Program-made: the position numbers and the translations under genes
Shown here: positions 33,643 through 42,552 of the stretch, piece by piece
How positions within the stretch are numbered: position 1 is the stretch's first letter
Layout: each line of letters starts with the position of its first letter
Origin: Anaerococcus urinomassiliensis
GTDB lineage: Bacteria; Bacillota; Clostridia; Tissierellales; Peptoniphilaceae
Reading direction: 5' to 3'
DNA length: 64,000 nt
NCBI RefSeq assembly: GCF_900128425.1
Contig: NZ_LT635782.1
Location: forward strand, 124,464 to 188,463
Notes under the pieces: generated by a model
Databases searched by the model: none
Seen by the model: only the letters and a program-made list of their open reading frames with translations
What the model was told of the DNA's origin: nothing

Positions 33643-35180
33643 AGGAATCTTACATAGATATATTACATATAAGAAGAATGGCCTTTGAGCATATAGCAAA
33701 GATTGCATATGAAAATAGGCCAATTACAGACATAGGACTTGAAGTTTACGACATATTACCTGGTGAATCTGCCACATATAGAGAAAATATTTTCCGTGAA
33801 AGAGCTGTAATGGGTGAGAGACTTCGTATGGGTATTGGCCTAGATGCAAGGACTGCTGATAAGACTGATGCTATTACAGAAGGCCTGGATCAAATGGATG
33901 TAAAAGAGAGAATCTACCATCCACCATTGGTAAGTGTAATAAAGATAGCTTGTGAAGCTTGTCCAGAAAATAAGGTTACTGTTACAGACCAATGTAAGGC
34001 ATGTATTGGCCATCCTTGTGTTAATGTTTGTCCAAAAAACGCTATAACATATACATCAGAAGGTTCAATCATAGACCAAGATAAGTGTATCAAATGTGGT
34101 AAATGTGTTGATGCCTGCCCATACAATGCCATCAACCACCAAAAACGCCCATGTGCTGAAAGCTGTGGGGTTAAGGCTATACATTCTGATGAGCTTGGCA
34201 GAGCACAAATAGATTCAGATAAGTGTGTTGCTTGTGGTAGATGTATATCCACTTGTCCATTTGGTGCTATATCTGATAAGTCAGAAATCTACCAACTTAT
34301 CAAAGCCATCCAAGCAGACAAAAAAGTATATGCTATACTTGCACCATCATTTGTAGGCCAATTTGGCCCAAATGTTAGCCCAAAACAGATTAGAGAAGCT
34401 ATCAAAGCGCTTGGATTCACTGATGTAATAGAAGTAGGCCTCGGCGCTGACCTAACAACTATGAACGAGGCTCACGAATATCTTGAAAAAGTACCAACAG
34501 GAGAATTTCCATTTATGGGTACAAGCTGTTGCTTCTCATGGAAGATGATGGTTAGAAATCAATTCCCAGAAATAAATGATTATATTTCTGAATCTTCAAC
34601 ACCTATGATATACACAGGTTTACAAATGAAAAAACGTGACCCAGATTGTAAGGTTGTATTTGTTGGACCATGTATATCCAAAAAGCTAGAAGCCTTGGAA
34701 GAAGAAGTAGCCGAAGTTATTGACTTTGTAATAACCTTTGAAGAGCTTTTAGGAATGTTCCTAGCTAAGGGAGTTGAACCATCAGAAATACAAGTAGAAG
34801 AAGAAATGATGGATGCGTCAGAAACTGGCCGAAACTACGCTGTAAAAGGTGGAGTAGCAGAAGCTGTAGTAAAACGTGCCAAAGAAATCAGACCAGGCAT
34901 CGATATAGCTGTAGAAGGTGCAGATGGCTTGTCTAACTGTGTTAAACTTGCTCAACTAGCAAAATTAGGCAAGATGGATGGCAAACTAATAGAAGGAATG
35001 GCGTGCTTTGGAGGATGTGTTGGAGGACCTGGTACTGTAGTTGCTGATACCAAGACAGGCAAGGCTGTTCGTGCCTTTGCCAAGGAATCTATCTACAGAT
35101 CTCCAGCAGATAACGACAAAATCCCAGCGGAAGACAGACCAGATGATGAGAAATTAAAAGTAAGCGAAGATAAGGAATAA
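33639..35180 (+). CDS. Group B-type [FeFe] hydrogenase
   Basis: 513 aa. It has several Fe-S sites: a Cys-rich segment CKACIGHPCVNVCPKNAI near residue 125, then two 4Fe-4S motifs CIKCGKCVDACPYNAI and CVACGRCISTCPFGAI with CAESCG between. The H-cluster domain follows with L1 GTSCCFSW, L2 GPCISKKLEA and L3 ACFGGCVGGPG. The GGPG ending and TSCC L1 variant are typical of group B rather than the well-studied group A enzymes. Expected reaction: reversible H2 formation with ferredoxin; physiological direction is unknown. Maturation genes (hydEFG) are not in the window. Confidence 0.9.
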   Translation: MKESYIDILHIRRMAFEHIAKIAYENRPITDIGLEVYDILPGESATYRENIFRERAVMGERLRMGIGLDARTADKTDAITEGLDQMDVKERIYHPPLVSVIKIACEACPENKVTVTDQCKACIGHPCVNVCPKNAITYTSEGSIIDQDKCIKCGKCVDACPYNAINHQKRPCAESCGVKAIHSDELGRAQIDSDKCVACGRCISTCPFGAISDKSEIYQLIKAIQADKKVYAILAPSFVGQFGPNVSPKQIREAIKALGFTDVIEVGLGADLTTMNEAHEYLEKVPTGEFPFMGTSCCFSWKMMVRNQFPEINDYISESSTPMIYTGLQMKKRDPDCKVVFVGPCISKKLEALEEEVAEVIDFVITFEELLGMFLAKGVEPSEIQVEEEMMDASETGRNYAVKGGVAEAVVKRAKEIRPGIDIAVEGADGLSNCVKLAQLAKLGKMDGKLIEGMACFGGCVGGPGTVVADTKTGKAVRAFAKESIYRSPADNDKIPAEDRPDDEKLKVSEDKE

Positions 35181-35183
35181 TTA

Positions 35184-36257
35184 ATGAAAATAAAGAATAA
35201 GTCACTAGTCCTCCTACTAGCATTGGCCCTAGTAGGATGTGGCAACCAGAGCCAAACGAATAATGAAAATACCGAAATAGAACAAAAAGAAGATACTTCT
35301 TCAAAATCTGAAGATTCAAACGAAGTAAAAGAAGAAAAAGTAGAAGATGATAATCAAGAAGATGCTAAACATTACGATGTAAATCTTTCTATGCTAGCTG
35401 GACCAACTAGTGTTGGTGCCATAAATATGGTAGAAGAATCAAAAAATGGTGAATCAAACTTTACCATAAATGAAAGCGTGGATGGAGCTCCAGATGCCCT
35501 TGTACCAAAACTCGTTTCTGGTGAAGCTGACCTTGCCATCATACCAGCAAACCTAGCTGCTACTTTGTATAACAAGACAGAGGGCAAAGTAAAAGTCCTT
35601 GCTACAAATTCCTTAGGAGTATTGTATGTAGTTACAAAGGGAGATGTAGAAATAAACTCTATAGAAGATTTAGCAAATTATGGAGAAGAAATTCTAGCAT
35701 CAGGCAAGGGAGCAACTCCAGAGATTGCAATAAATAAAATCTTGGAGGCCAATGGCTATAGTTCTGATAATCTAAATATCAACTACCTTGCTCAAGCTAA
35801 TGAAGCAGCTCAAAAGCTAATAGCAGGTGAAGCCAAAGTTGCAATTCTTCCTGAACCAATGGTATCAAGCGTTTTAATAAAAGCAGAAGATGCCAAAGTT
35901 GCCATCGACCTAAACGAGCTTTATGAAAAAGCAGCAGGATATCCACTAATTTCTTCAGTTCTAGTAGGAAGAAGTGAATATTTAGATACGATAGATGTAG
36001 AAAAACTTCTAGAGACATTTAAAGATTCTATCGAAAAGGCAAAGGCTAATCCAGAAGAAACTGCAGCCTTGCTTGAAAAATACGATATAATGCCAGCTCC
36101 TGTTGCAAAAAAAGCAATTCCAAATCTTGCTTTGGAATATATAGATGGTGATAGGCTAAAAGAAATGATGGCAAAACACCTAGAAGATTTGAACAATACT
36201 AATCCACAGTTAATAGGCGGATCTATACCAGAAGATGATTTCTACTTTACAAAATAA
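35184..36257 (+). CDS. NitT/TauT-like ABC transporter substrate-binding lipoprotein
   Basis: 357 aa with a lipoprotein signal (lipobox LVGC, about Cys19) and an acidic Ser/Glu-rich linker. A periplasmic-binding fold of the NMT1/TauA type follows (LAGPTSVGAINMV, LVSGEADLAIIPANLAATLYN, SIEDLANYG, ILASGKGATPEIAI). Members bind sulfonates, nitrate, thiamine precursors or other small compounds; the ligand cannot be read. It starts 3 bases after the hydrogenase stop with AAGGA as SD and overlaps the permease by 23 bases. Confidence 0.85.
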   Translation: MKIKNKSLVLLLALALVGCGNQSQTNNENTEIEQKEDTSSKSEDSNEVKEEKVEDDNQEDAKHYDVNLSMLAGPTSVGAINMVEESKNGESNFTINESVDGAPDALVPKLVSGEADLAIIPANLAATLYNKTEGKVKVLATNSLGVLYVVTKGDVEINSIEDLANYGEEILASGKGATPEIAINKILEANGYSSDNLNINYLAQANEAAQKLIAGEAKVAILPEPMVSSVLIKAEDAKVAIDLNELYEKAAGYPLISSVLVGRSEYLDTIDVEKLLETFKDSIEKAKANPEETAALLEKYDIMPAPVAKKAIPNLALEYIDGDRLKEMMAKHLEDLNNTNPQLIGGSIPEDDFYFTK

Positions 36258-36978
36258 GAAAAGAAAAATAATAATTGCCCTTGTTTGGTTAGTAATTTGG
36301 CAAATAATGGCAAGTTTGATAGGAGAGGAGATACTATTGCCATCTCCTTTTCTTGTATTACAAAGATTTTTTGAACTTATTGTGACCAAAGAATTTTATA
36401 TCACGATATTATCATCCTTTGGCAAAATTTTCATAGGTTTTGTTTTTTCTATTGGCCTAGGTCTAGTACTAGCGTATTTTTCTTACAAATATGATTTGTT
36501 TTACGAATTTATAAATCCAATCATAGTGATATTTAGATCAATACCATTGGCAAGCCTTGTCATATTCTTTCTTTTTTGGATAAAGACTAAGAATCTTTCT
36601 ATCCTTGTTTCCTTTATCATGGCTATGCCGATTATATACACAAATACCTATGTAGGTCTAAAATCAATTGATAGAAAACTTTTACAAATGGCTAGTATAT
36701 ATGAAGTTAATAAATTAGATAAGTTAAAATATATATATCTTATTAAGGCCAGGGCTTTTATAAAATCAAGTATTATTTCTGTATCGGGCCTTGTGCTAAA
36801 GGCAGGTATTGCAGGAGAAGTAATAGGACTTCCTGATAACTCAATAGGTAAAAATCTTTATAACACAAAAATATACCTGGATATGCCATCACTTCTTGCG
36901 TGGACTTTGACCATACTAATTTTATCCTTTATATTTGAATACACCCTTAGGAAGATTTTGGAGGAAGATGATGATTAG
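36235..36978 (+). CDS. ABC transporter permease (NitT/TauT-like)
   Basis: 247 aa, about six membrane segments, BPD_transp_1 fold. It has the family start (LVWLVIWQIMASLIGEEILLPSPF), the FRSIPLASLVIFFLFWI segment and a coupling loop (about residues 140-180). It starts inside the binding-protein gene and ends inside the ATPase gene. Substrate unknown. Confidence 0.87.
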   Translation: MISTLQNKKRKIIIALVWLVIWQIMASLIGEEILLPSPFLVLQRFFELIVTKEFYITILSSFGKIFIGFVFSIGLGLVLAYFSYKYDLFYEFINPIIVIFRSIPLASLVIFFLFWIKTKNLSILVSFIMAMPIIYTNTYVGLKSIDRKLLQMASIYEVNKLDKLKYIYLIKARAFIKSSIISVSGLVLKAGIAGEVIGLPDNSIGKNLYNTKIYLDMPSLLAWTLTILILSFIFEYTLRKILEEDDD

Positions 36979-37531
36979 ATTTAAAAATGTGACGAAGTCC
37001 TTTGATCACAAGGTCATAGATGATTTGTCTTTTGAAATAAAAAATGGAGAGTCTTTTGCCATGTTTGGCAGGTCTGGCATAGGTAAAACTACATTGATCA
37101 ATCTAATCTTGGGCTTAGAGAAGGCAGATTCCGGCAATATTTATAAGGGCTTTTCTAAAGTCTCAGTCATATTTCAAGAAGATAGGCTGATTGATGAGAT
37201 TTCTGCTGTTGATAATTTAAAGATTATTAACGACAACCCTAGCTTGATTAAGGATACTTTATCAGCTTTAAATATAGAAGATCTAAAAACTCCAATATCC
37301 AAATTTTCGGGAGGCATGAGAAGACGAGTTGCCATCGCAAGGGCACTAATCTTTGATGGTGATATTTTGATAATGGATGAGCCCTTTGCTGGTATTGATG
37401 ACGAGAATAAGAATATTGCCATAGATCTTATCAAGGAGAAATTTTATGACAAAACTATTATCTTGGTTTCCCATAATAAGGATGATATGGCAAAATTTGA
37501 TATTCCTTTGGAAAATGTCATTTATTTATAA
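36971..37531 (+). CDS. ABC transporter ATPase (NitT/TauT-like)
   Basis: 186 aa: Walker A GRSGIGKTT, Q-loop VIFQEDRL, signature FSGGMRRRVAIARAL, Walker B ILIMDEPFAG and H-loop VSHNKDD. It is short for the SsuB/TauB type (usually about 250 aa), lacking C-terminal extensions, but all catalytic motifs are present. I chose ATG 36971 because GGAGG (36960-36964) is 6 bases upstream; ATG 36968 is adjacent and in frame. It completes the three-gene importer. Confidence 0.86.
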   Translation: MIRFKNVTKSFDHKVIDDLSFEIKNGESFAMFGRSGIGKTTLINLILGLEKADSGNIYKGFSKVSVIFQEDRLIDEISAVDNLKIINDNPSLIKDTLSALNIEDLKTPISKFSGGMRRRVAIARALIFDGDILIMDEPFAGIDDENKNIAIDLIKEKFYDKTIILVSHNKDDMAKFDIPLENVIYL

Positions 37532-37532
37532 C

Positions 37533-37561
37533 TTGTAAATGAAAATGAATATAGATATAAT
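37533..37561 (+). promoter_or_regulatory. murJ: sigmaA promoter for murJ
   Basis: TTGTAA (37533-37538), 17-base spacer, TATAAT (37556-37561), 30 bases before the murJ ATG. Confidence 0.6.
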
Positions 37562-37591
37562 ATTAAGACGATACTTATAAGTGAGGTAATT

Positions 37592-39226
37592 ATGGGTCAA
37601 ACTACATTCATGCTTATGCTTATAACTATAATTTCCAAAATTTTTGGTTTTATAAGAGAAGCAGTAATGGCATCCTATATAGGGGCGGGTAGCATAAAAT
37701 CAATATATACAACTGCAAATACTTTGCCAGTAGTTGTAGCAAACTTTGTAGCAGTTGGTATTATTTCAGGCTTCATTCCCATATATAATAGGGCCAAAAA
37801 TGAAGAAGGAATCAAAGAAGCAGAGAAATTTACTTCAAATATTTTTAATATTTTGATGGTCTTTGGGGCCATAGCTCTAGTAATAGGCTTCATCTTTGCT
37901 AGACCATTTTCCAAAATTTTATCCCCATCTCTTGAAGGCGAATTGTTAGACTTAGCTACAAACTATACTAGAATAATGATGTTTGCAGTTTTTGCCTACC
38001 TATATTCTGCTGTATTTAGGGGATATCTGAACATCAAGGGAGATTTCTTCAATCCGGCCATAACTGGCATTATTATGAATATTATCATAATATTATTTAC
38101 AGTTCTAACTGGAAAGACTGGGAATCCATACTTTCTAATCATAGGCGCTCTTTTGGGTAATGTTTTACAATACATCTTATTTCCTAGGGCCACTAAGAAA
38201 GCTGGATATAGGCACAATAAGATAATTGATTTTTCAAATAAATATGTAAAACAGCTGATGCTAATCGCCCTACCAGTTATTATATCATCAGCCGCTGGAG
38301 AGATTTCTATAATAGTAGATAACTCAATGGCTTCTGCATTTTTTGGAGAAGAGAGTATATCAGTATTATTTTATGCAAAAACAATGCTAACACTAATAAC
38401 AGGAGTTATCACAGTTTCAGTTACCACAGCACTTTTCCCAAAAATCGCTGAGTTTGGTCAAAGTGGTAAAATCGAAGAAATGAAAAGTTCAATCAGTTCC
38501 TCTGTAGTAACAACCATGCTTTTGGTAATACCAGCTACAATTGGTCTGATGGTTTTGTCAAAACCTGTAATTGAATTAGTCTACCAAAGAAATGCCTTCA
38601 CAAGCGAAGACACTATAGCTGTTGCAAGTATGATGGTATCCTATGCACCATTTATAATCTTCCAATCTATAACAGATGTAGTAGATCGAGGATTTTATGC
38701 AGTAGGAGATTCCAAAACACCAGTAATAATAGTTGTTGTCCAACAACTAATAAATGTAATACTAAATGCCATACTCATCAAATTCTATGGCCTAAACGGT
38801 ATAGCCTATGCCACAGTAATATCTACTATCATAGGATCAAGTCTTATGATATACAAATTTAGAGACAATTTTGGTAGTTTTAAATTTAAAAACACTCTGT
38901 TATCCATATTGAAGATCCTTATAATAACAGGGATAATGGCACTTGTTGCAGGAAAAATCTATGCTATAACAGCAGATAATCTGCCACATATATTGGCGGT
39001 ATTTATAGCAATACTTTTAGCGGCCCTTGTTTATGGATTTTTGATATTATTAGTAAGAATTCCAGAAGTAATGGAACTAATTAACACCATTTACCACAAG
39101 CATTTTAGGAAGAGAAAAGCTCAAAAGCACATAAATACAAATAAGAGCGAGCATATAGAACTTCCAAGACAAAAAAGAAAACAAATAGAAAATACTAGAA
39201 AATACGAATCTAGGAAAAGACGATAA
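37592..39226 (+). CDS. murJ: Lipid II flippase MurJ
   Basis: 544-aa MVF/MOP-family membrane protein with about 14 hydrophobic segments. It begins FMLMLITIISKIFGFIREAVMASYIGAG, the MviN/MurJ signature, and has the YLYSAVFRGYLNIKGDF and LVYQRNAFTSEDT segments. It flips peptidoglycan precursor lipid II across the membrane. A strongly basic cytoplasmic tail (about residues 505-544, many Lys/Arg/His) is an addition seen in some Firmicutes. Single gene with its own promoter; a large palindromic element follows. Confidence 0.92.
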   Translation: MGQTTFMLMLITIISKIFGFIREAVMASYIGAGSIKSIYTTANTLPVVVANFVAVGIISGFIPIYNRAKNEEGIKEAEKFTSNIFNILMVFGAIALVIGFIFARPFSKILSPSLEGELLDLATNYTRIMMFAVFAYLYSAVFRGYLNIKGDFFNPAITGIIMNIIIILFTVLTGKTGNPYFLIIGALLGNVLQYILFPRATKKAGYRHNKIIDFSNKYVKQLMLIALPVIISSAAGEISIIVDNSMASAFFGEESISVLFYAKTMLTLITGVITVSVTTALFPKIAEFGQSGKIEEMKSSISSSVVTTMLLVIPATIGLMVLSKPVIELVYQRNAFTSEDTIAVASMMVSYAPFIIFQSITDVVDRGFYAVGDSKTPVIIVVVQQLINVILNAILIKFYGLNGIAYATVISTIIGSSLMIYKFRDNFGSFKFKNTLLSILKILIITGIMALVAGKIYAITADNLPHILAVFIAILLAALVYGFLILLVRIPEVMELINTIYHKHFRKRKAQKHINTNKSEHIELPRQKRKQIENTRKYESRKRR

Positions 39227-39230
39227 GAAA

Positions 39231-39383
39231 GGGACTGTTGCAAAATAGATAAATCGTTCCTATATCATTCGAGCACCCTCCCAGAAAGTTTGGCCTCCCT
39301 GAGCCGGCGGGCTAAACCTCAAACTTTCTGGGAGTGCACTCCAATGATGGAACGTTAGATATCTATCAATTTGCAACAGCCCC
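39231..39383. repeat. 153-nt imperfect palindromic element, probable repeated element and terminator
   Basis: The ends GGGACTGTTGCAAA and TTTGCAACAGCCCC are near-perfect inverses. Pairing continues inward through CGTTCC/GGAACG, ATCATT/AATGAT and CTCCCAGAAAGTTTG/CAAACTTTCTGGGAG, to a GC-rich tip that forms AGCC/GGCT. It lies exactly between the convergent murJ and VWA genes with a T-run beyond each end, so it can act as a bidirectional terminator. Its length and GC-rich tip unlike the flanks suggest a mobile or repeated (MITE-like) unit. Confidence 0.8.
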
Positions 39384-39385
39384 TT

Positions 39386-41104
39386 TTACATTAGTATTTG
39401 ATGTTTCATAAATATTGAAACTATCTTTGAAAAGTTTTCCAAATTTGTTATTCTTACAAAGTCTTTGTTGTAAATTAGCTTTGCGTTTTCAACGTCTTCA
39501 TCTTCTCCTGTAAATACTCCAAGGACTGATACATTGTCGTTTCTAAGGTTTCTTATCTCAAAGGCTGTATCATCGATTGCTATTTTGCCGGTGTACTGGT
39601 CCTTATCTTTTAGTCTGGCTGTGTTTATATTGGCTCTCTCGTCATTTGGTTTGCCATCGGATAGGACTATTATTATGTGTTTACTATCATCTTTGGTGTC
39701 TATAATCTTGTGGAGGGTCTTAAAGGCAAGACCATCTCTATTTGATCCTGCTGCAAAGAAATTATAGATCTCTTCGTTTTTATTTTTTTCTGTGTAATCT
39801 CTATATACAGTGAAAACTGTATGTTCACGTAAAGTAGAAAAACCTGTGATTCTTATAGGTATATCGACTAAGTCCATAGATTTTGCAATTATATAGGCTT
39901 GGTTTGCCACTATGTGTTGCCTGTTGATCTGGCTTGCTGAAGAATCTAGGATTAGGTCTACCTTAAATTTTTTGACATCGTCATTTTCAATGTTGTTAAA
40001 GACATTGTAATCGTGGATTATTGGTGCGCGCCATACCTTGGTAGAATCTATGGCCCCGTAGTTTTTGACCCTATCATCATAATCTTCATAGCTTGCTAGA
40101 GAATTTTTGATGGCAAGGCTTAATTGGTTGATATTTCTGTGGTTTATGGCATGGTTTTTTTCTATATAATTTTTATTTCTATCAGATTGTTCCTTGCGTT
40201 TTTTCTTGTAAAATTTGGCATTGGCCTTGTTTGGATATACACCCTTTGTAAAATATAGTTTCTTATTTTGGTGGATTCCTGTGGCAACTTCTTTTTCTAT
40301 ATTTTCTACTATGTTTTTAGAAAGTATGGACTTGCCAAAAAAATCCTCTATAAATTCATCTGAGGAGTGGTAGTCATCTTGGCTGGAGTTTAAGAAGAGT
40401 AGGTTCTTGTTTAGGTCTTCTTTCTTGTCAGCATAGTAGATATTGCCGGTAAATTCAGCTGAACCAATGGCAAATTGTTGGTCAATATTTTCATCGGAAT
40501 ATTCTGATGGTTTATCTTCGCTATTTTTGAATTCCTTGGCCTTTTTTTCCTTAACCATTTCGTCAAAAATCTCGTCGTCTTCTTTAGTTCTATCAAATCT
40601 AAAGTAAGTTTTGAAGACTTTATTTAGCTTGTCAATCAATGTGCTGGTATCAGTGGTATATATGGCGAAAACAGCCTTGTAAATGTTTCTGAAAATAGCA
40701 CCTTCTATGATAGGTTTACCAAGGACTTGTCCGTAGTAAGCTTTTTCAACTTGCTCTTTTAGATTGTCTGGGTTGTGGTGGCTGTATTTATAGTATGATT
40801 TTTTGGCGAATTTTTTTTGCAAATCTTCTATGACAAGATTATCTTTACTAAGTTCTTTGACACAAATATCTTCTATCAAAAGATTTGTCATAAATTTGAA
40901 GTCCTCATAAAATGGATTATTTTCATAAAGATAAGCAAAGAATGAATCGAGCATTTTTGTATCAAAAGTTTTTATTGTAAAACCCGCTATAATATTTTTG
41001 AAAACTTCATCCATGGGGTAAGTTTTTTTGGGGGTGAATTGATAGTTTTCACTAAAATCCCAAATAATATTATATTCGCGGATCTTATCCAGCGATTCAG
41101 TCAT
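39386..41104 (-). CDS. VWA-domain protein (partner of MoxR AAA ATPase)
   Basis: 572 aa. The C-terminal third is a von Willebrand A domain with the MIDAS motif DSSAS (in VDLILDSSASQINR) and the downstream Thr/Asp region (LSDGKPNDER). The N-terminal two thirds are helical and charged, of the CobT/NorD-like kind. Such proteins work with MoxR ATPases in assembling metal centres or complexes; the client here is unknown. It overlaps the AAA gene upstream by 8 bases. Confidence 0.82.
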   Translation of the reverse strand: MTESLDKIREYNIIWDFSENYQFTPKKTYPMDEVFKNIIAGFTIKTFDTKMLDSFFAYLYENNPFYEDFKFMTNLLIEDICVKELSKDNLVIEDLQKKFAKKSYYKYSHHNPDNLKEQVEKAYYGQVLGKPIIEGAIFRNIYKAVFAIYTTDTSTLIDKLNKVFKTYFRFDRTKEDDEIFDEMVKEKKAKEFKNSEDKPSEYSDENIDQQFAIGSAEFTGNIYYADKKEDLNKNLLFLNSSQDDYHSSDEFIEDFFGKSILSKNIVENIEKEVATGIHQNKKLYFTKGVYPNKANAKFYKKKRKEQSDRNKNYIEKNHAINHRNINQLSLAIKNSLASYEDYDDRVKNYGAIDSTKVWRAPIIHDYNVFNNIENDDVKKFKVDLILDSSASQINRQHIVANQAYIIAKSMDLVDIPIRITGFSTLREHTVFTVYRDYTEKNKNEEIYNFFAAGSNRDGLAFKTLHKIIDTKDDSKHIIIVLSDGKPNDERANINTARLKDKDQYTGKIAIDDTAFEIRNLRNDNVSVLGVFTGEDEDVENAKLIYNKDFVRITNLENFSKIVSIFMKHQILM

Positions 41105-42002
41105 CGAATATGCTCTCTTCTATATGCTGCGGGATTTTGCTTTTAATGGTATCAATTACAATCTCTCGTTCAAATTCATCAAAGGACTTGTTAGCGATAC
41201 CCATTAGAATAGCATTATAGGGATTTAGTCCAACCTTCATAGTGTCGATAGCAGATATAAGTCCCCTTAGGTCGACTGATTTAGTAGAAATTTCATTGTT
41301 TTCTGATTTGAATTGTAGGGAAATGAACATGTCTATAAAAGCCTTGCGGTATTTTTCCTTAAGACTTGGAAAAGTATCAGCCAAAAGCTGGTCTAAGTTT
41401 TCTCTAGTGATATTTGGCATATTTATAATCATAAATCTAGAAGCCAAGGCTTCGTTTACCTCACGAGTTCCGACATATCCGTAGTTCATAGTTGCTATAA
41501 ATCTTGTGTTTGGATCAAGATTTATTTTCTCATAGCCAGCTATATCTATGATTCTTCTGTGGTCAAGGCTTGCGTGAAGCACTGAAATTGCTTCGTTTTT
41601 GGCCATGTTAATCTCATCAAGTACTGCAAATCCACCTCTCACGGCAGCCTCGTATATAGGTCCTTTTCTAAAGACAACTTCTCCATCTTTAAAGGTATCG
41701 GCGCCTATAAGGGAATTATAATCAGTATTCACATGGAAGGAAACATTCCATGATGGTCTAGCAAATAGGTAGGAAAGATTTGATGAAAGTACGTTTTTGC
41801 CTGTAGCCTTAGGGCCTGTTAAAAGCAAGTTTTTTCCTGCAAGAATGGCAGATATGGCTTGTTCCAATACTTCCTTGCCATAGTATTTGAATTCTGGCTC
41901 AACAACTCTAGGGTCGTCAAAAAGTCCATTTTCTTTCCTGTATATTTCAAGTTGATCTATTAAATTTTTATCAACATTTTGTTTTTCTAAATATTGTCTC
42001 AT
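41097..42002 (-). CDS. MoxR-family AAA+ ATPase
   Basis: 301 aa: Walker A GPKATGKNVL (a variant with Ala-Thr in place of the usual Gly-Val/Ser), Walker B FAVLDEINMAK, sensor 1 FIATMNYGYVGTREVN and an arginine-finger region. This is the NorQ/MoxR group (AAA_5/AAA_3) that remodels or inserts metal cofactors together with a VWA protein. SD AAGGAG. First gene of a two-gene minus-strand operon, divergent from the MarR-ABC operon. Confidence 0.85.
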   Translation of the reverse strand: MRQYLEKQNVDKNLIDQLEIYRKENGLFDDPRVVEPEFKYYGKEVLEQAISAILAGKNLLLTGPKATGKNVLSSNLSYLFARPSWNVSFHVNTDYNSLIGADTFKDGEVVFRKGPIYEAAVRGGFAVLDEINMAKNEAISVLHASLDHRRIIDIAGYEKINLDPNTRFIATMNYGYVGTREVNEALASRFMIINMPNITRENLDQLLADTFPSLKEKYRKAFIDMFISLQFKSENNEISTKSVDLRGLISAIDTMKVGLNPYNAILMGIANKSFDEFEREIVIDTIKSKIPQHIEESIFDD

Positions 42003-42052
42003 TATTACTCCTTTAGCTTAAATATTATACGACTAAAATGCAATTTTTAAAC

Positions 42053-42082
42053 TTGACAAAGTCCATTTATAGACTATATTAT
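42053..42082 (+). promoter_or_regulatory. Promoter of the marR-ABC exporter operon
   Basis: TTGACA (42053-42058) with TATATT (42075-42080, 16-base spacer) or TATTAT (42077-42082, 18-base spacer). The start codon is 27 bases further on. Likely target of the MarR product. Confidence 0.65.
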
Positions 42083-42108
42083 ATCTATGTCTAAAAGGAG
42101 GTCTGAAA

Positions 42109-42552
42109 TTGGACGATAAGTCATGTGAAGTTTTTATTATTTTTTCAATGTTAAGAAAACTAAATGGATTAAATAAGCAGAGAGTCGAGAGTTTTGGCTT
42201 AAATAATTTGGAGTCTATCATCTTATTTCATATAGATAAAATTGATAATCTTACCCAAAAAGACTTGGTAAACAAACTCCAAATGCCCAAACAAACAATA
42301 AACTCTATAATACTGAATTTAAAAGAAAATGACTTTATTTATATGCAAGCATCTCAAAAAGATAAGAGGGTCAAAACCCTACTACTTACAGAAAAAGGCG
42401 CAAAAGAAGTAAAGAAAATAACCGATTCATTAAAGTCGTCTAACAAAGGAATTTATGATCAATTGGGAGAAGAAAAAATAAATTCTATAAAAGATGATCT
42501 CAATGATATTATTGACGTTTTGGAAAATATTATTAAGAAGGAGGATATATGA
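42109..42552 (+). CDS. MarR-family transcriptional regulator
   Basis: 147 aa winged helix-turn-helix protein: the recognition part TQKDLVNKLQMPKQTINSII and the wing QKDKRVKTLLLTEKGAKE fit MarR. The start codon is TTG 42109, chosen for the SD AGGAGG (42096-42101) 7 bases upstream; the first ATG in frame would cut into the domain. It overlaps the first ABC exporter gene by 4 bases (ATGA), so it is likely an autoregulator of the operon responding to an exported compound. Confidence 0.88.
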   Translation: MDDKSCEVFIIFSMLRKLNGLNKQRVESFGLNNLESIILFHIDKIDNLTQKDLVNKLQMPKQTINSIILNLKENDFIYMQASQKDKRVKTLLLTEKGAKEVKKITDSLKSSNKGIYDQLGEEKINSIKDDLNDIIDVLENIIKKEDI

